64,000 nucleotides of DNA from G965202915 sp965202915 (lineage in GTDB: Bacteria; Pseudomonadota; Gammaproteobacteria; Eutrophobiales; Eutrophobiaceae), in assembly GCA_965202915.1 (NCBI GenBank), contig OZ241847.1, positions 2,356,001 to 2,420,000 of the forward strand, in the 5' to 3' direction. Positions 50,015-59,341 of the stretch are shown here, piece after piece. A program made the position numbers and the translations under genes. The notes below the pieces were generated by a model. That model saw only the letters and a program-made list of their open reading frames with translations, was not told the origin of the DNA and made no database searches. How positions within the stretch are numbered: the stretch's first letter is position 1; the number at the start of each line of letters is the position of its first letter.

Positions 50015-51760
50015 TCAATAGTTGTGGCAGCTGAGGGTATCCATCAATTCGATAATTTTTCTGCCGCTTTTTGCCTCAAGGATTTGTTTTTTATAATTGT
50101 TCAATTCCGCCAGGTTGCACTGATTAATGTGCTGGCGAATCTCCAGTAAAGTAGCCGGGTGGACGCTGAATTCCCTTAAACCCAGCGCCAGCAACAAACA
50201 GGTATATCGCTTCTCACTGGCCATTTCTCCACACATGGCAACGGGTATATTGGCCTTTTCACCGGCGGCTATGGTTAATTGTATAAGCCGCAATACGGCC
50301 GGGTGCAGAGGATCGTACAGATAGTTGACTTCTTCATTTACCCGGTCTATGGCCATGGTGTATTGAATAAGATCATTGGTGCCGATGGATAGGAAGTCCA
50401 GTTTATCGGCAAATATATCCGCGCATACCGCCGCCGCCGGCACTTCGATCATACCGCCAATCGATAATTTGTGATCATAGTCAACGCGTTGTTGATCGAG
50501 TTCATGCTTAATCTCCTCAATCATCTCCAACACCCCTGTTATTTCATGCACGTTGGCCAGCATTGGTATCATCAGACGCACGGGCCCGAGGGCGGAGACG
50601 CGAATAATGGCGCATAACTGGGGCCGGAATAACGCCGGTTCTTTCAAGCATAAACGGATAGCACGCAACCCCAGGGCGGGATTGGATTGTGCCGGTCCGG
50701 TTCGAGTCCCGCCTTTGATTGGGGTGTCCGCGTCCAGGTCCAGGGTGCGTATGGTCAGCGGCAGGCCTTTTAGTTTATTGACCACTTTTGTATAATTCAT
50801 AAGATGTTCTTCTTCGTCCGGCGGTTGTTCGCGGTTCATATACAGAGACTCGGTTCGATACAAACCGACGCCGGCCGCACCCACGTTACGGACGATATCA
50901 AAATCCCTGGGCAATTCTATATTGGCCATCAGTGTAATGGGTACGCCGTCCCTGGTTTGCGTGTGCGCCCGCTTTAATTTATCCAGAGAAGAAATATAGA
51001 GCTTTTCATTTTCAATGCATTTTTGATAATGCTCCAGGATACTTTTATTCGGTTCGACCAGTACCACGCCCTGAGCCCCATCGACAATAACCAGGTCATT
51101 ATCGTGAATGAAGCGACGGGCCTCATGCAAGCCGACAATGGCGGGAATACCTATACTGTGGGCGAGAATTGCGGTATGTGACGTCGGCCCGCCGCGTTCG
51201 GTGCCAAAGGCAATTATGCCGTGGTGCTGCATTAAAATGGTATCACCGGGAGTGAGATCATCGGCCAATACGATGTAACCTTTGAGTCTGCTTTCGGGCA
51301 CTTCATGCGGTAAGGGTGATTGATTTAACAATGCACTCAGTATCCTGTTAATTACGTGATCAACGTCATCCCGCCGGGTGCGCAAATAAGTGTCTTCCAT
51401 CTCCTCAAAGACGCCAACCAGCAGATCGCGATTCATTTTTATCGCCCACTCGGCGTTGCATAACTGCTCTTTAATAATGCGTTTGGGCTCCAGCGAGAAG
51501 GTATTATCGGCCAGCATAAGTAAATGAGTATCTATAAATTCGGCAATATCCACCGTGACTTCTTTGGGAATGCGATCACGTATGGCTCGGAGCTGTCGTC
51601 TGGCGCTATCGATCGCAACGTCCAGGCGCACTATTTCGGTGCCAATTTGATTCCGCTTAATGCGGTATTCGGGTACGTTAATCTGGGCGCGTTGGATGAC
51701 GTGCGCCCTGCCAATGGCAATGCCGCGGGAAACGCCTATGCCGTGAATGGAAAACGTCAT
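50015..51760 (-). CDS. ptsI: PTS enzyme I (phosphoenolpyruvate-protein phosphotransferase)
   Basis: The 581-residue protein has no GAF or extra N-terminal domain, so it is the PtsI rather than PtsP type. The phosphohistidine sits in ERGGPTSHTAILAHSIGIPA. The PEP-binding barrel shows GVGLYRTESLYMNREQ and FLSIGTNDLIQYTMAIDR, and the end has VAMCGEMAS. It passes phosphate from PEP to the HPr encoded just upstream. Its ATG overlaps the HPr stop (ATGA). Confidence 0.95.
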   Translation of the reverse strand: MTFSIHGIGVSRGIAIGRAHVIQRAQINVPEYRIKRNQIGTEIVRLDVAIDSARRQLRAIRDRIPKEVTVDIAEFIDTHLLMLADNTFSLEPKRIIKEQLCNAEWAIKMNRDLLVGVFEEMEDTYLRTRRDDVDHVINRILSALLNQSPLPHEVPESRLKGYIVLADDLTPGDTILMQHHGIIAFGTERGGPTSHTAILAHSIGIPAIVGLHEARRFIHDNDLVIVDGAQGVVLVEPNKSILEHYQKCIENEKLYISSLDKLKRAHTQTRDGVPITLMANIELPRDFDIVRNVGAAGVGLYRTESLYMNREQPPDEEEHLMNYTKVVNKLKGLPLTIRTLDLDADTPIKGGTRTGPAQSNPALGLRAIRLCLKEPALFRPQLCAIIRVSALGPVRLMIPMLANVHEITGVLEMIEEIKHELDQQRVDYDHKLSIGGMIEVPAAAVCADIFADKLDFLSIGTNDLIQYTMAIDRVNEEVNYLYDPLHPAVLRLIQLTIAAGEKANIPVAMCGEMASEKRYTCLLLALGLREFSVHPATLLEIRQHINQCNLAELNNYKKQILEAKSGRKIIELMDTLSCHNY

Positions 51761-52026
51761 TCCTGTTCCCCGAATTTGTTCAGGACCAACTGCTCCAGTT
51801 CATTGGCCGCGTCGTTTTCATCCGGGCCTATGCATGAAATTTCAATATCGGTCCCTTTGCCGGCGGCAAGCATCATCACGCCCATTATGCTTTTGCCGCT
51901 GATCTTTTGATGATCGATGGCCACAGTGATTTCACTGGCAAAACCGGACGCGACCTGAACAAATTTGGCGGCCGCGCGCGCATGGAGGCCAAGTTTATTG
52001 TTGATGGTTACAGTTTTCTTATGCAC
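51757..52026 (-). CDS. Phosphocarrier protein HPr
   Basis: The 89-residue protein from GTG 52026 begins MHKKTVTINNKLGLHARAAA with the phosphohistidine in GLHARAA. It also has the regulatory Ser region KISGKSIMGVMMLAAGKG that HPr kinase modifies. The GTG overlaps the preceding EIIA stop by 8 bases; an earlier GTG at 52059 would add unrelated residues. Flanked by EIIA-Man and enzyme I. Confidence 0.93.
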   Translation of the reverse strand: MHKKTVTINNKLGLHARAAAKFVQVASGFASEITVAIDHQKISGKSIMGVMMLAAGKGTDIEISCIGPDENDAANELEQLVLNKFGEQE

Positions 52027-52414
52027 CGGAGGTAATGACTTGTATCCCTTCGGTGCCACCGCTGATGGCCTTTTCAGTCAATTGCTCGAGATCGAGTGTA
52101 TGGTAGTTCATTACCCTGATCAGCATGGGCAGATTTAATCCCCCCACTACGTTGACGTGGTTTTGGCCGCTGATCTCGGTCGCGATATTGGAAGGGGTGG
52201 AACCAATCATGTCGGTCAAGATCAGTACGCCGTCGCCGTCGTTTATTTCATCCACCAGCTCGGCGGCCTCGCCCAGCAGATTATCCGGGTCACAATCACG
52301 CGAGGCGGTAAGCAATTGTATGCGGGCCGGACAGTCTTTAATCATGAAATTGGCGGTGCCCAGCAGGGCCGGGCCAATGCCGTCATGTGAAATAATTAAC
52401 ACCCCTACGCTCAT
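52019..52414 (-). CDS. PTS EIIA component, mannose family (regulatory)
   Basis: The 131-residue protein begins MSVGVLIISHDGIGPALLGT with the phosphorylatable His10, then GVLILTDMIGSTPSNIATEI and NVVGGLNLPMLIRVM, the EIIA-Man fold. No EIIB or EIIC genes are present here, so sugar import is unlikely and a regulatory phosphate relay is implied. Known in beta- and many gammaproteobacteria beside hprK and HPr. Confidence 0.93.
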   Translation of the reverse strand: MSVGVLIISHDGIGPALLGTANFMIKDCPARIQLLTASRDCDPDNLLGEAAELVDEINDGDGVLILTDMIGSTPSNIATEISGQNHVNVVGGLNLPMLIRVMNYHTLDLEQLTEKAISGGTEGIQVITSGA

Positions 52415-52424
52415 TGTTTATAAG

Positions 52425-53453
52425 TCAGCTTGATTGCCTTTGCATAGACCGGGTCGCGCTCTGTTGGCTGATCAATTTACTCTGGCGCTTGGCAAATACT
52501 TCCGGCGCGTTATAGCCGCCGACTCTGAGCATATGATTTCTTGCCGCACATTCCATCATGATCGCCAGGTTGCGGCCCGGGGTGACCGGCAGGGTTATTT
52601 CCGGTATTGCCAACCCGAGCACGTCCCGGCTTGTGTAGCTGCCTTCAAACCGGTCGAGTTTCAGCACGTCTTTATTGTCAAGATGCCGGAGTTGGACTAT
52701 CAATTTTAGGTACTTGTTCTTTTTTATTGCGCTGTCTCCGAATAATTCACGCACGTTGATGATGCCCATGCCCCTTACTTCCAGAAAATCCAGCAACGGC
52801 GGCGGGCAAACACCATCGATAATATCGGGGGCAATTCTGGAAAATAACGGCGCATCATCGGCGATCAATCTGTGGCCGCGGGAAATCAATTCCAGGGCAA
52901 GTTCACTTTTGCCTATGCCCGCCGGGCCGGTGATCAACACGCCTATGGCTACGATTTCCATATACACACCGTGCAGAGTCGAGCGGTCGGCAAAAAAATT
53001 GGTCAGATAATAGTGCAGTTCATCCGCCAATCTGGTGCTGGAATACGGCGAAGTAAATAATGGCACGCTGAGTTCATTGCTCTTGCGTTTTATTAACGTG
53101 GGCACCTTGTTATTATCGGCAATGATGATACACGCCGGATTGTCGTCAAATAATTGAGTAACGGAATCCCGCATCGATATCTTTCTTATGCCGTTCAAAT
53201 ACTGCAATTCTATGTCGCCCAGTATTTGTATTTGGTGGGGATGAATCAGGTTAAGATAACCCACCAGAGACTTATTTGGCGCGGGCCGATGCTTGGCTTT
53301 TTTCTTTACCGGCGTTTTCTGGATAAAGGCATCGTAATCCGGGAGTATAACGTGGTCGGCGCCTTGTTGTCCGGCTATCCATTCCAGTTTCAGCTTTTCT
53401 TTGCGGGCGCCGAAAAATTCCCGGATGGTGAGCTGGTTGATGATTTCGATCAT
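52425..53453 (-). CDS. hprK: HPr kinase/phosphorylase
   Basis: The 342-residue protein has the N-terminal HprK_N domain (about 1-130), then P-loop GPAGIGKSELALELISRGH near 160, LIADDAPLFS, the signature LEVRGMGIINVRELFG, and ITLPVTPGRNLAIMMECAAR near the end. It phosphorylates and dephosphorylates Ser46 of HPr. Located between ptsN and EIIA-Man where E. coli has rapZ. The start is two bases after the ptsN stop region. Confidence 0.95.
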   Translation of the reverse strand: MIEIINQLTIREFFGARKEKLKLEWIAGQQGADHVILPDYDAFIQKTPVKKKAKHRPAPNKSLVGYLNLIHPHQIQILGDIELQYLNGIRKISMRDSVTQLFDDNPACIIIADNNKVPTLIKRKSNELSVPLFTSPYSSTRLADELHYYLTNFFADRSTLHGVYMEIVAIGVLITGPAGIGKSELALELISRGHRLIADDAPLFSRIAPDIIDGVCPPPLLDFLEVRGMGIINVRELFGDSAIKKNKYLKLIVQLRHLDNKDVLKLDRFEGSYTSRDVLGLAIPEITLPVTPGRNLAIMMECAARNHMLRVGGYNAPEVFAKRQSKLISQQSATRSMQRQSS

Positions 53454-53454
53454 G

Positions 53455-53904
53455 TCATTTCGCGGTCAACAGCTTGTAGATCGCCTGCGCGGACGCGGCG
53501 CGGCGAATTTTATTGATCAAATCGCGGTCTTTGAATTTGCTCGCCAGCATGGATAATATTTGCAAATGTTCGTCGGCGGAATCCTGCGGCACAATCAATG
53601 CAAACACCAAATCGACCGGTTGCCCGTCTATCGCGTCATAATCGACGCCGTTGTTAAGGGTAATAAATGACGCCATGGTTTGTTGGTTATATTGCAGACG
53701 CCCGTGAGGCATTGCCACACCGTTGCCAAAGCCGGTGCCGCCCAGCCGCTCGCGCGCCAATAAACAGTCAAATATATCGGTTTGCGCCAATGATGAATCG
53801 GCGTCGGCAATCAATTTTGCCGATATCGCCAACGCATTTTTTTTGCTTTTGCAGGCAAGGTTAAGTTGAATGCGATCAGGGCTTAACATGTCGGCAATTT
53901 GCAT
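53455..53904 (-). CDS. ptsN: Nitrogen-regulatory PTS EIIA (EIIA-Ntr)
   Basis: The 149-residue EIIA-Fru/Ntr fold has the phosphohistidine in GFGNGVAMPHGRLQY, with REKLGGT-like RERLGGTG before it and ALIVPQDSADEHLQIL after. It acts in the PTS-Ntr relay that links metabolism to potassium and sigma-54 physiology. It follows hpf in the rpoN cluster. Confidence 0.95.
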   Translation of the reverse strand: MQIADMLSPDRIQLNLACKSKKNALAISAKLIADADSSLAQTDIFDCLLARERLGGTGFGNGVAMPHGRLQYNQQTMASFITLNNGVDYDAIDGQPVDLVFALIVPQDSADEHLQILSMLASKFKDRDLINKIRRAASAQAIYKLLTAK

Positions 53905-53956
53905 GATTGCAGCCTATGACTGAGGGCGACGGAGATTGAATTGTTTGGCCAATGTT

Positions 53957-54271
53957 CTAATTTTTAGCTTCTATATCGTTGCGGTGATGATCCGTCAACT
54001 TCTCTTTGTGCTTTTTTAACTGCCGATCGAGCTTGTCGATCAGTCGGTCTATTGCGAAATACATATCATCATGCTCTTCATTGGCGAACAGGTCGCCGCG
54101 ATTGACGTGAACCGTCGCCTCCGCTTTCTGCCGCTCCTTTTCCACGGTCAGGACTACGTGAACATTGGTTATATGCTCGAAATGTCTCGCCAGTTTTTCG
54201 AATTTGGCCTCAATGTATGATTTCATTGCCGGGGTAACGTCCAAATGACGACCGGTGATATTCAATTGCAT
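53957..54271 (-). CDS. hpf: Ribosome hibernation promoting factor (short HPF / YfiA family)
   Basis: The 104-residue protein begins MQLNITGRHLDVTPAMKSYI, with VHVNRGDLFANEEHDDMYFA and a basic helical end DRQLKKHKEKLTDHH. It binds the 30S subunit in slow growth. The length shows the short form that acts with RMF. Located 35 bp after rpoN as in most proteobacteria. Confidence 0.95.
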   Translation of the reverse strand: MQLNITGRHLDVTPAMKSYIEAKFEKLARHFEHITNVHVVLTVEKERQKAEATVHVNRGDLFANEEHDDMYFAIDRLIDKLDRQLKKHKEKLTDHHRNDIEAKN

Positions 54272-54306
54272 AAATCACTCCAGTTTGTTGTTGGTTTATC
54301 AGTGTA

Positions 54307-55761
54307 TTAGATTAGCCGTTTTCGTTCATTAGAAGGCGGTATCGTCATGGTTTCGCGGTATTTTGCCACGGTTCTGCGCGCCACGTTTATGCCTTGTTCT
54401 GAAAGAATCGCGGCAATTTTACCGTCGCTCAGGGGAGACTGTATATTTTCAGACTGGATTAATTTTTTAATCCGCGCCCGCACCGCGGTGGAAGAACAGG
54501 TTCCGCCAAGATCGGTGTCCACGTGACTGGAGAAGAAATACTTTAATTCAAAGATGCCGCGCGGGGTATGCATATATTTTTTTGTCGTTACCCGCGAGAT
54601 CGTGGTTTCATGCAGATCCAAAGCCGCGGCTATGTCATGCAATACCAAAGGCTTCATCGCCTCCTCTCCATATTCAAGGAAGGCGCGCTGTTTTTCGACG
54701 ATGCGGGCGGCAACTTTAAGCAGGGTTTCACTGCGGCTTTGCAGGTTTTTGATCAGCCATCTTGCTTCCTGCAGGTGGGTTTTTAATGAGGTATTCTCAC
54801 TGCTGTTATCCGACCGTTTGATCATATTGGCATATTGACCGTTTATTCTTAGATTAGGCATTGTTGCAGAATTGAGGTCGACTCGCCAGGCGCCGTCGCG
54901 TTTTTTCACGTATATATCCGGCACAATGTAGTCTATTGGGGTTGCATCAATCTGACCGCCGGGTCTGGGGTTCATCAATTGAATCAGGTTGACCACTTGC
55001 TTTAATTGTCCCTGGTCGAGTTTCATCCGCCGCCTTAGCCGGGGGTAGTTGTGCGAGGCCAGCAAATGCAGATGTTCTGAGACCAGCCGCTTTGCTTCAT
55101 TGAGCCAGGGCGTGTCCGATGGGCATTGGTTAAGCTGTATTAACAGGCATTCCGCCAGATTCCGCGCCGCCACGCCGACGGGTTCCATCGCTTGTATGAG
55201 GTGTAAAATGGTTTCCATTTTTTCCATGACAATGGCTCCATGATCATCACCAATGGTGGCGGATATTTCTTCCAGACCGCAACTCAAATAGCCGTCTTCA
55301 TTGACCGCGTCAATAATGGCAACGGCAATGGCAGCGTCGGATTCTGTGCTTGGGACCAGGTTGAGTTGCGATAATAGATGTTCGCGCAGGGTTGCGGTCC
55401 GGGCGTTCCAGTTTTCGAAGCCATTGTGATTGACCGCTTCCCCGGTGCGTCTGGAATAACCGCCGCCGCCATCATAAATATCTTCCCAGGCGGTATCAAC
55501 GGGAAGCTCTTCGGGAATGCCGTCAGTTTTCATTAAAGTATCCGACTCAAGGGCGGCGTCATCAGCGGCCCGTGCATCCGGATCTGCTTCTCCGTTGCCC
55601 TGATTATCCTCGGCCAGCTCCAGCATCATATTGGATTCCAGCGCCTGTTGAATTTCCTCCTGCAGTTCAAGACCGGATAATTGCAACAATTTTACCGCCT
55701 GTTGCATTTGCGGCGCCAGGGTCAGGCTTGCGCTGATTTTCAGTTGTAATGCGGCTTTCAT
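54307..55761 (-). CDS. rpoN: RNA polymerase sigma-54 factor
   Basis: The 484-residue protein from ATG 55761 begins MKAALQLKISASLTLAPQMQ (region I with LxQ repeats). An acidic region II, a core-binding domain (LREHLLSQLNLVP, ARNLAECLLIQL), a helix-turn-helix and the C-terminal RpoN box ARRTVAKYRE follow, all intact. It needs bEBP activators, so such regulators should occur elsewhere. It lies 45 bp after lptB. Confidence 0.96.
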   Translation of the reverse strand: MKAALQLKISASLTLAPQMQQAVKLLQLSGLELQEEIQQALESNMMLELAEDNQGNGEADPDARAADDAALESDTLMKTDGIPEELPVDTAWEDIYDGGGGYSRRTGEAVNHNGFENWNARTATLREHLLSQLNLVPSTESDAAIAVAIIDAVNEDGYLSCGLEEISATIGDDHGAIVMEKMETILHLIQAMEPVGVAARNLAECLLIQLNQCPSDTPWLNEAKRLVSEHLHLLASHNYPRLRRRMKLDQGQLKQVVNLIQLMNPRPGGQIDATPIDYIVPDIYVKKRDGAWRVDLNSATMPNLRINGQYANMIKRSDNSSENTSLKTHLQEARWLIKNLQSRSETLLKVAARIVEKQRAFLEYGEEAMKPLVLHDIAAALDLHETTISRVTTKKYMHTPRGIFELKYFFSSHVDTDLGGTCSSTAVRARIKKLIQSENIQSPLSDGKIAAILSEQGINVARRTVAKYRETMTIPPSNERKRLI

Positions 55762-55806
55762 AATTTTAAGTGTAGCTAAAAATTCAGCACTTGGATAACC
55801 GGCCAT

Positions 55807-56601
55807 TTAAAGTGTGAACTCTTCACCTAAGTAAACTTTCCTAACTTGTTCATTTTCAAGGATATGATTCGGTGTGCCGGCGGCGATTATTCTGCCATCA
55901 TTGACGATATATGCACGCTGGCAGCTTATCATGGCTGCCGGCACGTTGTGATCGGTGATCAATATCCCGATGCCTTGTGCGGCCAGTTGTTTGATAATAC
56001 GCTGTATATCGCTGATCGAAATCGGGTCGACCCCGGCAAAGGGTTCATCCAGTAGCAAAAAATCCGGCTCGGAAGCAAGCGCCCGGGCAATTTCCACTCT
56101 GCGCCGTTCGCCGCCGGACAAGCTGTTTCCAACATGTTTCCGTAAATGGACAATATGAAATTCCTGTAATAATGCTTCCAGTTTTGCCCGCACCGCGCCG
56201 GGCCCGGAGATGGGACGGGCTTCCAGTATCGCCAATATGTTGTCTTCAACGGTCAGCTTTCTAAAGATCGATTCTTCCTGTGGCAAATAACCCAGACCCA
56301 GACGGGAACGTTGATCCATCGGCAAACGGCTGATTTCGTGATCGTTCAGGTGGATGGTACCGCGGTCACACGGCAACAGCCCTACGATCATATAAAAACT
56401 GGTTGTTTTGCCGGCGCCATTCGGCCCGAGCAAGCCGACTACCTCACCACTGTTCACCGACAGGCTGACGTCGCTGACCGCGCTGCATGATTGATAAGAT
56501 TTACTTAAATGCCGCGCCGACAGCACGTTCATTGCAGGGGCGAATAAGTCGCCCGTGCCTGGTCCTTGATTGCCGCCGGCGGCATCGGCTTGATTTACCA
56601 T
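55807..56601 (-). CDS. lptB: LPS export ABC transporter ATPase LptB
   Basis: The ABC ATPase has Walker A GPNGAGKTT, GYLPQEESIFRKLTVEDNIL (Q-loop region), signature NSLSGGERRRVEIARAL and Walker B FLLLDEPFAGVDP, plus the ITDHNV switch His. ATG 56601 has GAGG 8 bases upstream and gives 264 residues with a 23-residue N-terminal extension; ATG 56532 would give the usual family length but lacks a ribosome-binding site. It powers the Lpt bridge. Confidence 0.95.
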   Translation of the reverse strand: MVNQADAAGGNQGPGTGDLFAPAMNVLSARHLSKSYQSCSAVSDVSLSVNSGEVVGLLGPNGAGKTTSFYMIVGLLPCDRGTIHLNDHEISRLPMDQRSRLGLGYLPQEESIFRKLTVEDNILAILEARPISGPGAVRAKLEALLQEFHIVHLRKHVGNSLSGGERRRVEIARALASEPDFLLLDEPFAGVDPISISDIQRIIKQLAAQGIGILITDHNVPAAMISCQRAYIVNDGRIIAAGTPNHILENEQVRKVYLGEEFTL

Positions 56602-56661
56602 AATTGCGCCTCGATTGATCGCAGCGTGCATGATAAAACCGTGAGCGGCGGCAATAAAAAA

Positions 56662-57201
56662 TTATTTCCGCTTTTTCTGTTCAATAATGATCTTAACTCG
56701 TCCATCTTTATTCGAGGATTTTTTTGCATCACCGGATTTGCCGGTTTCGGTTCCGCCTTTTACCTGTACTTTATTGGTAACGGTATCATACTCGATGCGA
56801 TTGCCGCTAAAACGCAGTCCTTCCTGACTCACCAGCGCCTCATCAATCAGAATCACATAATCTTTGCGGGCATAATACTCCATCTGCAAGGCCTCGGCTT
56901 GATCATAAATTTCGCCGCCGTCCGGCAGTTGGCGATACGTTGCCGGATTGCCCCGCATGATGACGGTATCCATATCATCCTGCTCATTAAAGGTCACCGT
57001 CATGGTGTCGCCGGTCATGCGCAAACTACCCTGTTTAACGATGACGTTGCCGCGATACACCACTATGCCTTTTAGGTCGTCAAGTTCGGCGGCGTCGGCT
57101 TCTATTTCAATATCCTGGCGTTTGTCGGTGGACAACGCCCACACGCCGCCGGCAAACAGCAATGCCGCCAAAGGTATCAGCAATCGGCTAGTGAGTCGCA
57201 T
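56662..57201 (-). CDS. lptA: LPS transport periplasmic protein LptA
   Basis: The 179-residue protein has a signal peptide (MRLTSRLLIPLAALLFAGGV) and an OstA/LptA beta-jellyroll (DIEIEADAAELDDLKGIVVY, GDTMTVTFNEQDDMD), ending in a Lys-rich tail. It forms the periplasmic LPS bridge. ATG 57201 is chosen for its clean signal peptide; an ATG 8 codons earlier is possible. It overlaps the lptC end. Confidence 0.93.
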   Translation of the reverse strand: MRLTSRLLIPLAALLFAGGVWALSTDKRQDIEIEADAAELDDLKGIVVYRGNVIVKQGSLRMTGDTMTVTFNEQDDMDTVIMRGNPATYRQLPDGGEIYDQAEALQMEYYARKDYVILIDEALVSQEGLRFSGNRIEYDTVTNKVQVKGGTETGKSGDAKKSSNKDGRVKIIIEQKKRK

Positions 57202-57760
57202 TGGGGGTGATGGCGGTACGGACATGATTTATGAATTCCAATCTGTTTTCCTGCAAATAGACCTTCATTCCAATTGCATTAATGATCAACCGTCTGCCGA
57301 TCAGAGTCGCTGCTTTATCGGTCTCAACATATTCTTGATCAACCAATACTCGTGCTTCGGTGGTGATGACTTCAAATTCAAGCTCCCCGGTTTGTTTATA
57401 TGTTTTGAAATTTACGTCTCCCGTCAATAGTATCACTTTATTATCGTCCACAGCCTGGCCCCGTGCGGCAGCAATCCGCATCGGAGGGCGATTTTCTCCA
57501 AATATTTCAAGGCGGGGCCGGCGTAACGCGGTGGTATCATTATCGGGGTAATGGGCCATATGATCGGCATAAAGTCTGTGTTTGGGTGTACCGTCCGATT
57601 TCATGGTCAGGGTGCTGAAATTTTCCATATAATAATCCGGGCTGCGCGTTCCCGCCGGCTTTCGCCCCAACTGATCTTCATTCGACCAATGCAATAACCA
57701 TGAGCTGCCGCCGACCATGATCAACAGTAGCAAAATAAGCCTCCCTCTGCCGGCAATCAT
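57188..57760 (-). CDS. lptC: LPS export protein LptC
   Basis: The 190-residue protein has an N-terminal membrane anchor (LILLLLIMVGGSSWLLHW) and a periplasmic LptC fold (SPDYYMENFSTLTMKSDGTP, LYADHMAHYPDNDTTALRRP). It connects the LptB2FG transporter to LptA. It sits between kdsC and lptA as in E. coli and overlaps lptA. Confidence 0.94.
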   Translation of the reverse strand: MIAGRGRLILLLLIMVGGSSWLLHWSNEDQLGRKPAGTRSPDYYMENFSTLTMKSDGTPKHRLYADHMAHYPDNDTTALRRPRLEIFGENRPPMRIAAARGQAVDDNKVILLTGDVNFKTYKQTGELEFEVITTEARVLVDQEYVETDKAATLIGRRLIINAIGMKVYLQENRLEFINHVRTAITPNATH

Positions 57761-57795
57761 CGGGCCCGCTCAAGCTAACCGGATGACCGAGGGCA

Positions 57796-58329
57796 TTACC
57801 CGGTGGTGTATTGCACAAACAATGATTCAAGTTGTCCTTGTGCATCCATGATCAATTCACAGACCTCTCTCACCGCGCCCTTGCCGCCATTCTTCATTGT
57901 CACCCAGTCGGCGCGTTCAATTACTTTCGGGTGGGCATCGGCGACGGCAATATTCAGGCCGGCGTGCCGCATCGCCGGAAGATCGATAAGGTCATCTCCG
58001 ACGTAGCAGGTTTGTTCCGGGCGAAGCTGTAATGTGTCCATTAAATCGAGGATCGATTTATCTTTGTTTGGTTGTTCCTGGCAAACGTATTTTATGCCTA
58101 AAGCGGCCATGCGCTCGGATACTATTTTCGAAGAGCGGGCGGTGATCACCGCAATTTGACAGCCACTTTCAAGCAGCATGACCAAACCGTGTCCGTCCCT
58201 GACGTGAAAGTTTTTATATTCATTCCCGTTTTCACCCAGTATCAATTTACCATCGGTTAACACCCCATCGACGTCAAGCGCAAGCAGCTTGATGGCCTTT
58301 GCCTTTGCAAAAATTGCCGGTTCAATCAC
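57796..58329 (-). CDS. kdsC: 3-deoxy-D-manno-octulosonate 8-phosphate phosphatase KdsC
   Basis: The 177-residue HAD-family C0 phosphatase has ALDVDGVLTDGKLILGENG (catalytic Asp pair), DGHGLVMLLESGCQIAVITA, and CYVGDDLIDLPAM. It makes free KDO for LPS. It starts at GTG 58329, 3 bp after the kdsD stop. There is no ATG at the family start. Confidence 0.95.
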   Translation of the reverse strand: MIEPAIFAKAKAIKLLALDVDGVLTDGKLILGENGNEYKNFHVRDGHGLVMLLESGCQIAVITARSSKIVSERMAALGIKYVCQEQPNKDKSILDLMDTLQLRPEQTCYVGDDLIDLPAMRHAGLNIAVADAHPKVIERADWVTMKNGGKGAVREVCELIMDAQGQLESLFVQYTTG

Positions 58330-58332
58330 CGA

Positions 58333-59334
58333 TTATATAACCTTGGCGCGCAATAAATCATGCATATTTAAGATCCCCGTCAATCTTTGAGTCTCATCGG
58401 TGATCAATAAGGCATTGATTTTATGCTCTTCCATCAACGCCAACGCGCTCACCGCCAGCAAATCCGGTCCGGCGGTTTTGCAATTGCGCGACATGATGCC
58501 GCCAATCCGGGTATGGTTTATATCCTTGCCGGCATCCAGCGCCCGCCGCAGATCACCGTCGGTAAATATGCCCAGCACTTTGAAGGCATGGTCGACAATT
58601 GCGGTGGTACCCAGACCCTTTTGGGTCATTTCTATCAGTACTTCGCGTAGCAGAGCGGTTTCTCGTACATGAGGAATGGCGTCGCCGGTATGCATGATAT
58701 CGCTTACATGCAGCAATAACCGTCGGCCTAAGATGCCGCCGGGATGTGACAGAGCAAAGTCGTTTTTATTGAAACCGCGCATTTGCAGCAATGCGATCGC
58801 AATCGTGTCACCCATGACCATTGCCGCGGAGGTGCTGGACGTGGGCGCAAGCCCAAGCGGACAGGCTTCCTCCCGCACGCTCACGTCTATATTGACGTTG
58901 GCCGCGGCGGCCAGCGTGGAGCGATTGTTGCCGGACAGGGTAATTAATGGGATTTTAAGCCGTTTAATCACCGGTAGCAGCCGCACCACTTCTTCTGTTT
59001 CGCCGGAGTTTGACAAAATGATAAGGACGTCATCTTTGGTGATCATGCCTAAATCGCCGTGACTGGCTTCTCCGGGATGGATGAAAAATGCCGGCGTGCC
59101 GGTGCTCGCCAGGGTGGCGGCGAATTTATTGGCGACGTGGCTGGATTTACCCATGCCGGTAACGACCGTTCTGCCACTGCAATTGAGTATGATTTCGCAG
59201 GCCGCGCCAAAGCGATCATCGACGCGATCAATAAGCGCCGCAATCGCCTGGACCTGCTTGTCTATTAACGCCCTGCCCAGGACGGTAATGTCTTCGGTAG
59301 CGCGCCCATTTTCATGTTTATCGAGATTATGCAT
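58333..59334 (-). CDS. kdsD: Arabinose-5-phosphate isomerase KdsD
   Basis: The 333-residue protein has an SIS sugar isomerase domain (GRTVVTGMGKSSHVANKFAA, HPGEASHGDLGMITKDDVLI, LSNSGETEEV) followed by two CBS domains (about 205-325, LLREVLIEMTQKGLGTTAIV, LGIFTDGDLRRALDAGKD). It makes arabinose-5-phosphate for KDO. It lies 7 bp after the antiporter gene. Confidence 0.95.
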   Translation of the reverse strand: MHNLDKHENGRATEDITVLGRALIDKQVQAIAALIDRVDDRFGAACEIILNCSGRTVVTGMGKSSHVANKFAATLASTGTPAFFIHPGEASHGDLGMITKDDVLIILSNSGETEEVVRLLPVIKRLKIPLITLSGNNRSTLAAAANVNIDVSVREEACPLGLAPTSSTSAAMVMGDTIAIALLQMRGFNKNDFALSHPGGILGRRLLLHVSDIMHTGDAIPHVRETALLREVLIEMTQKGLGTTAIVDHAFKVLGIFTDGDLRRALDAGKDINHTRIGGIMSRNCKTAGPDLLAVSALALMEEHKINALLITDETQRLTGILNMHDLLRAKVI

Positions 59335-59341
59335 GTTTTAT

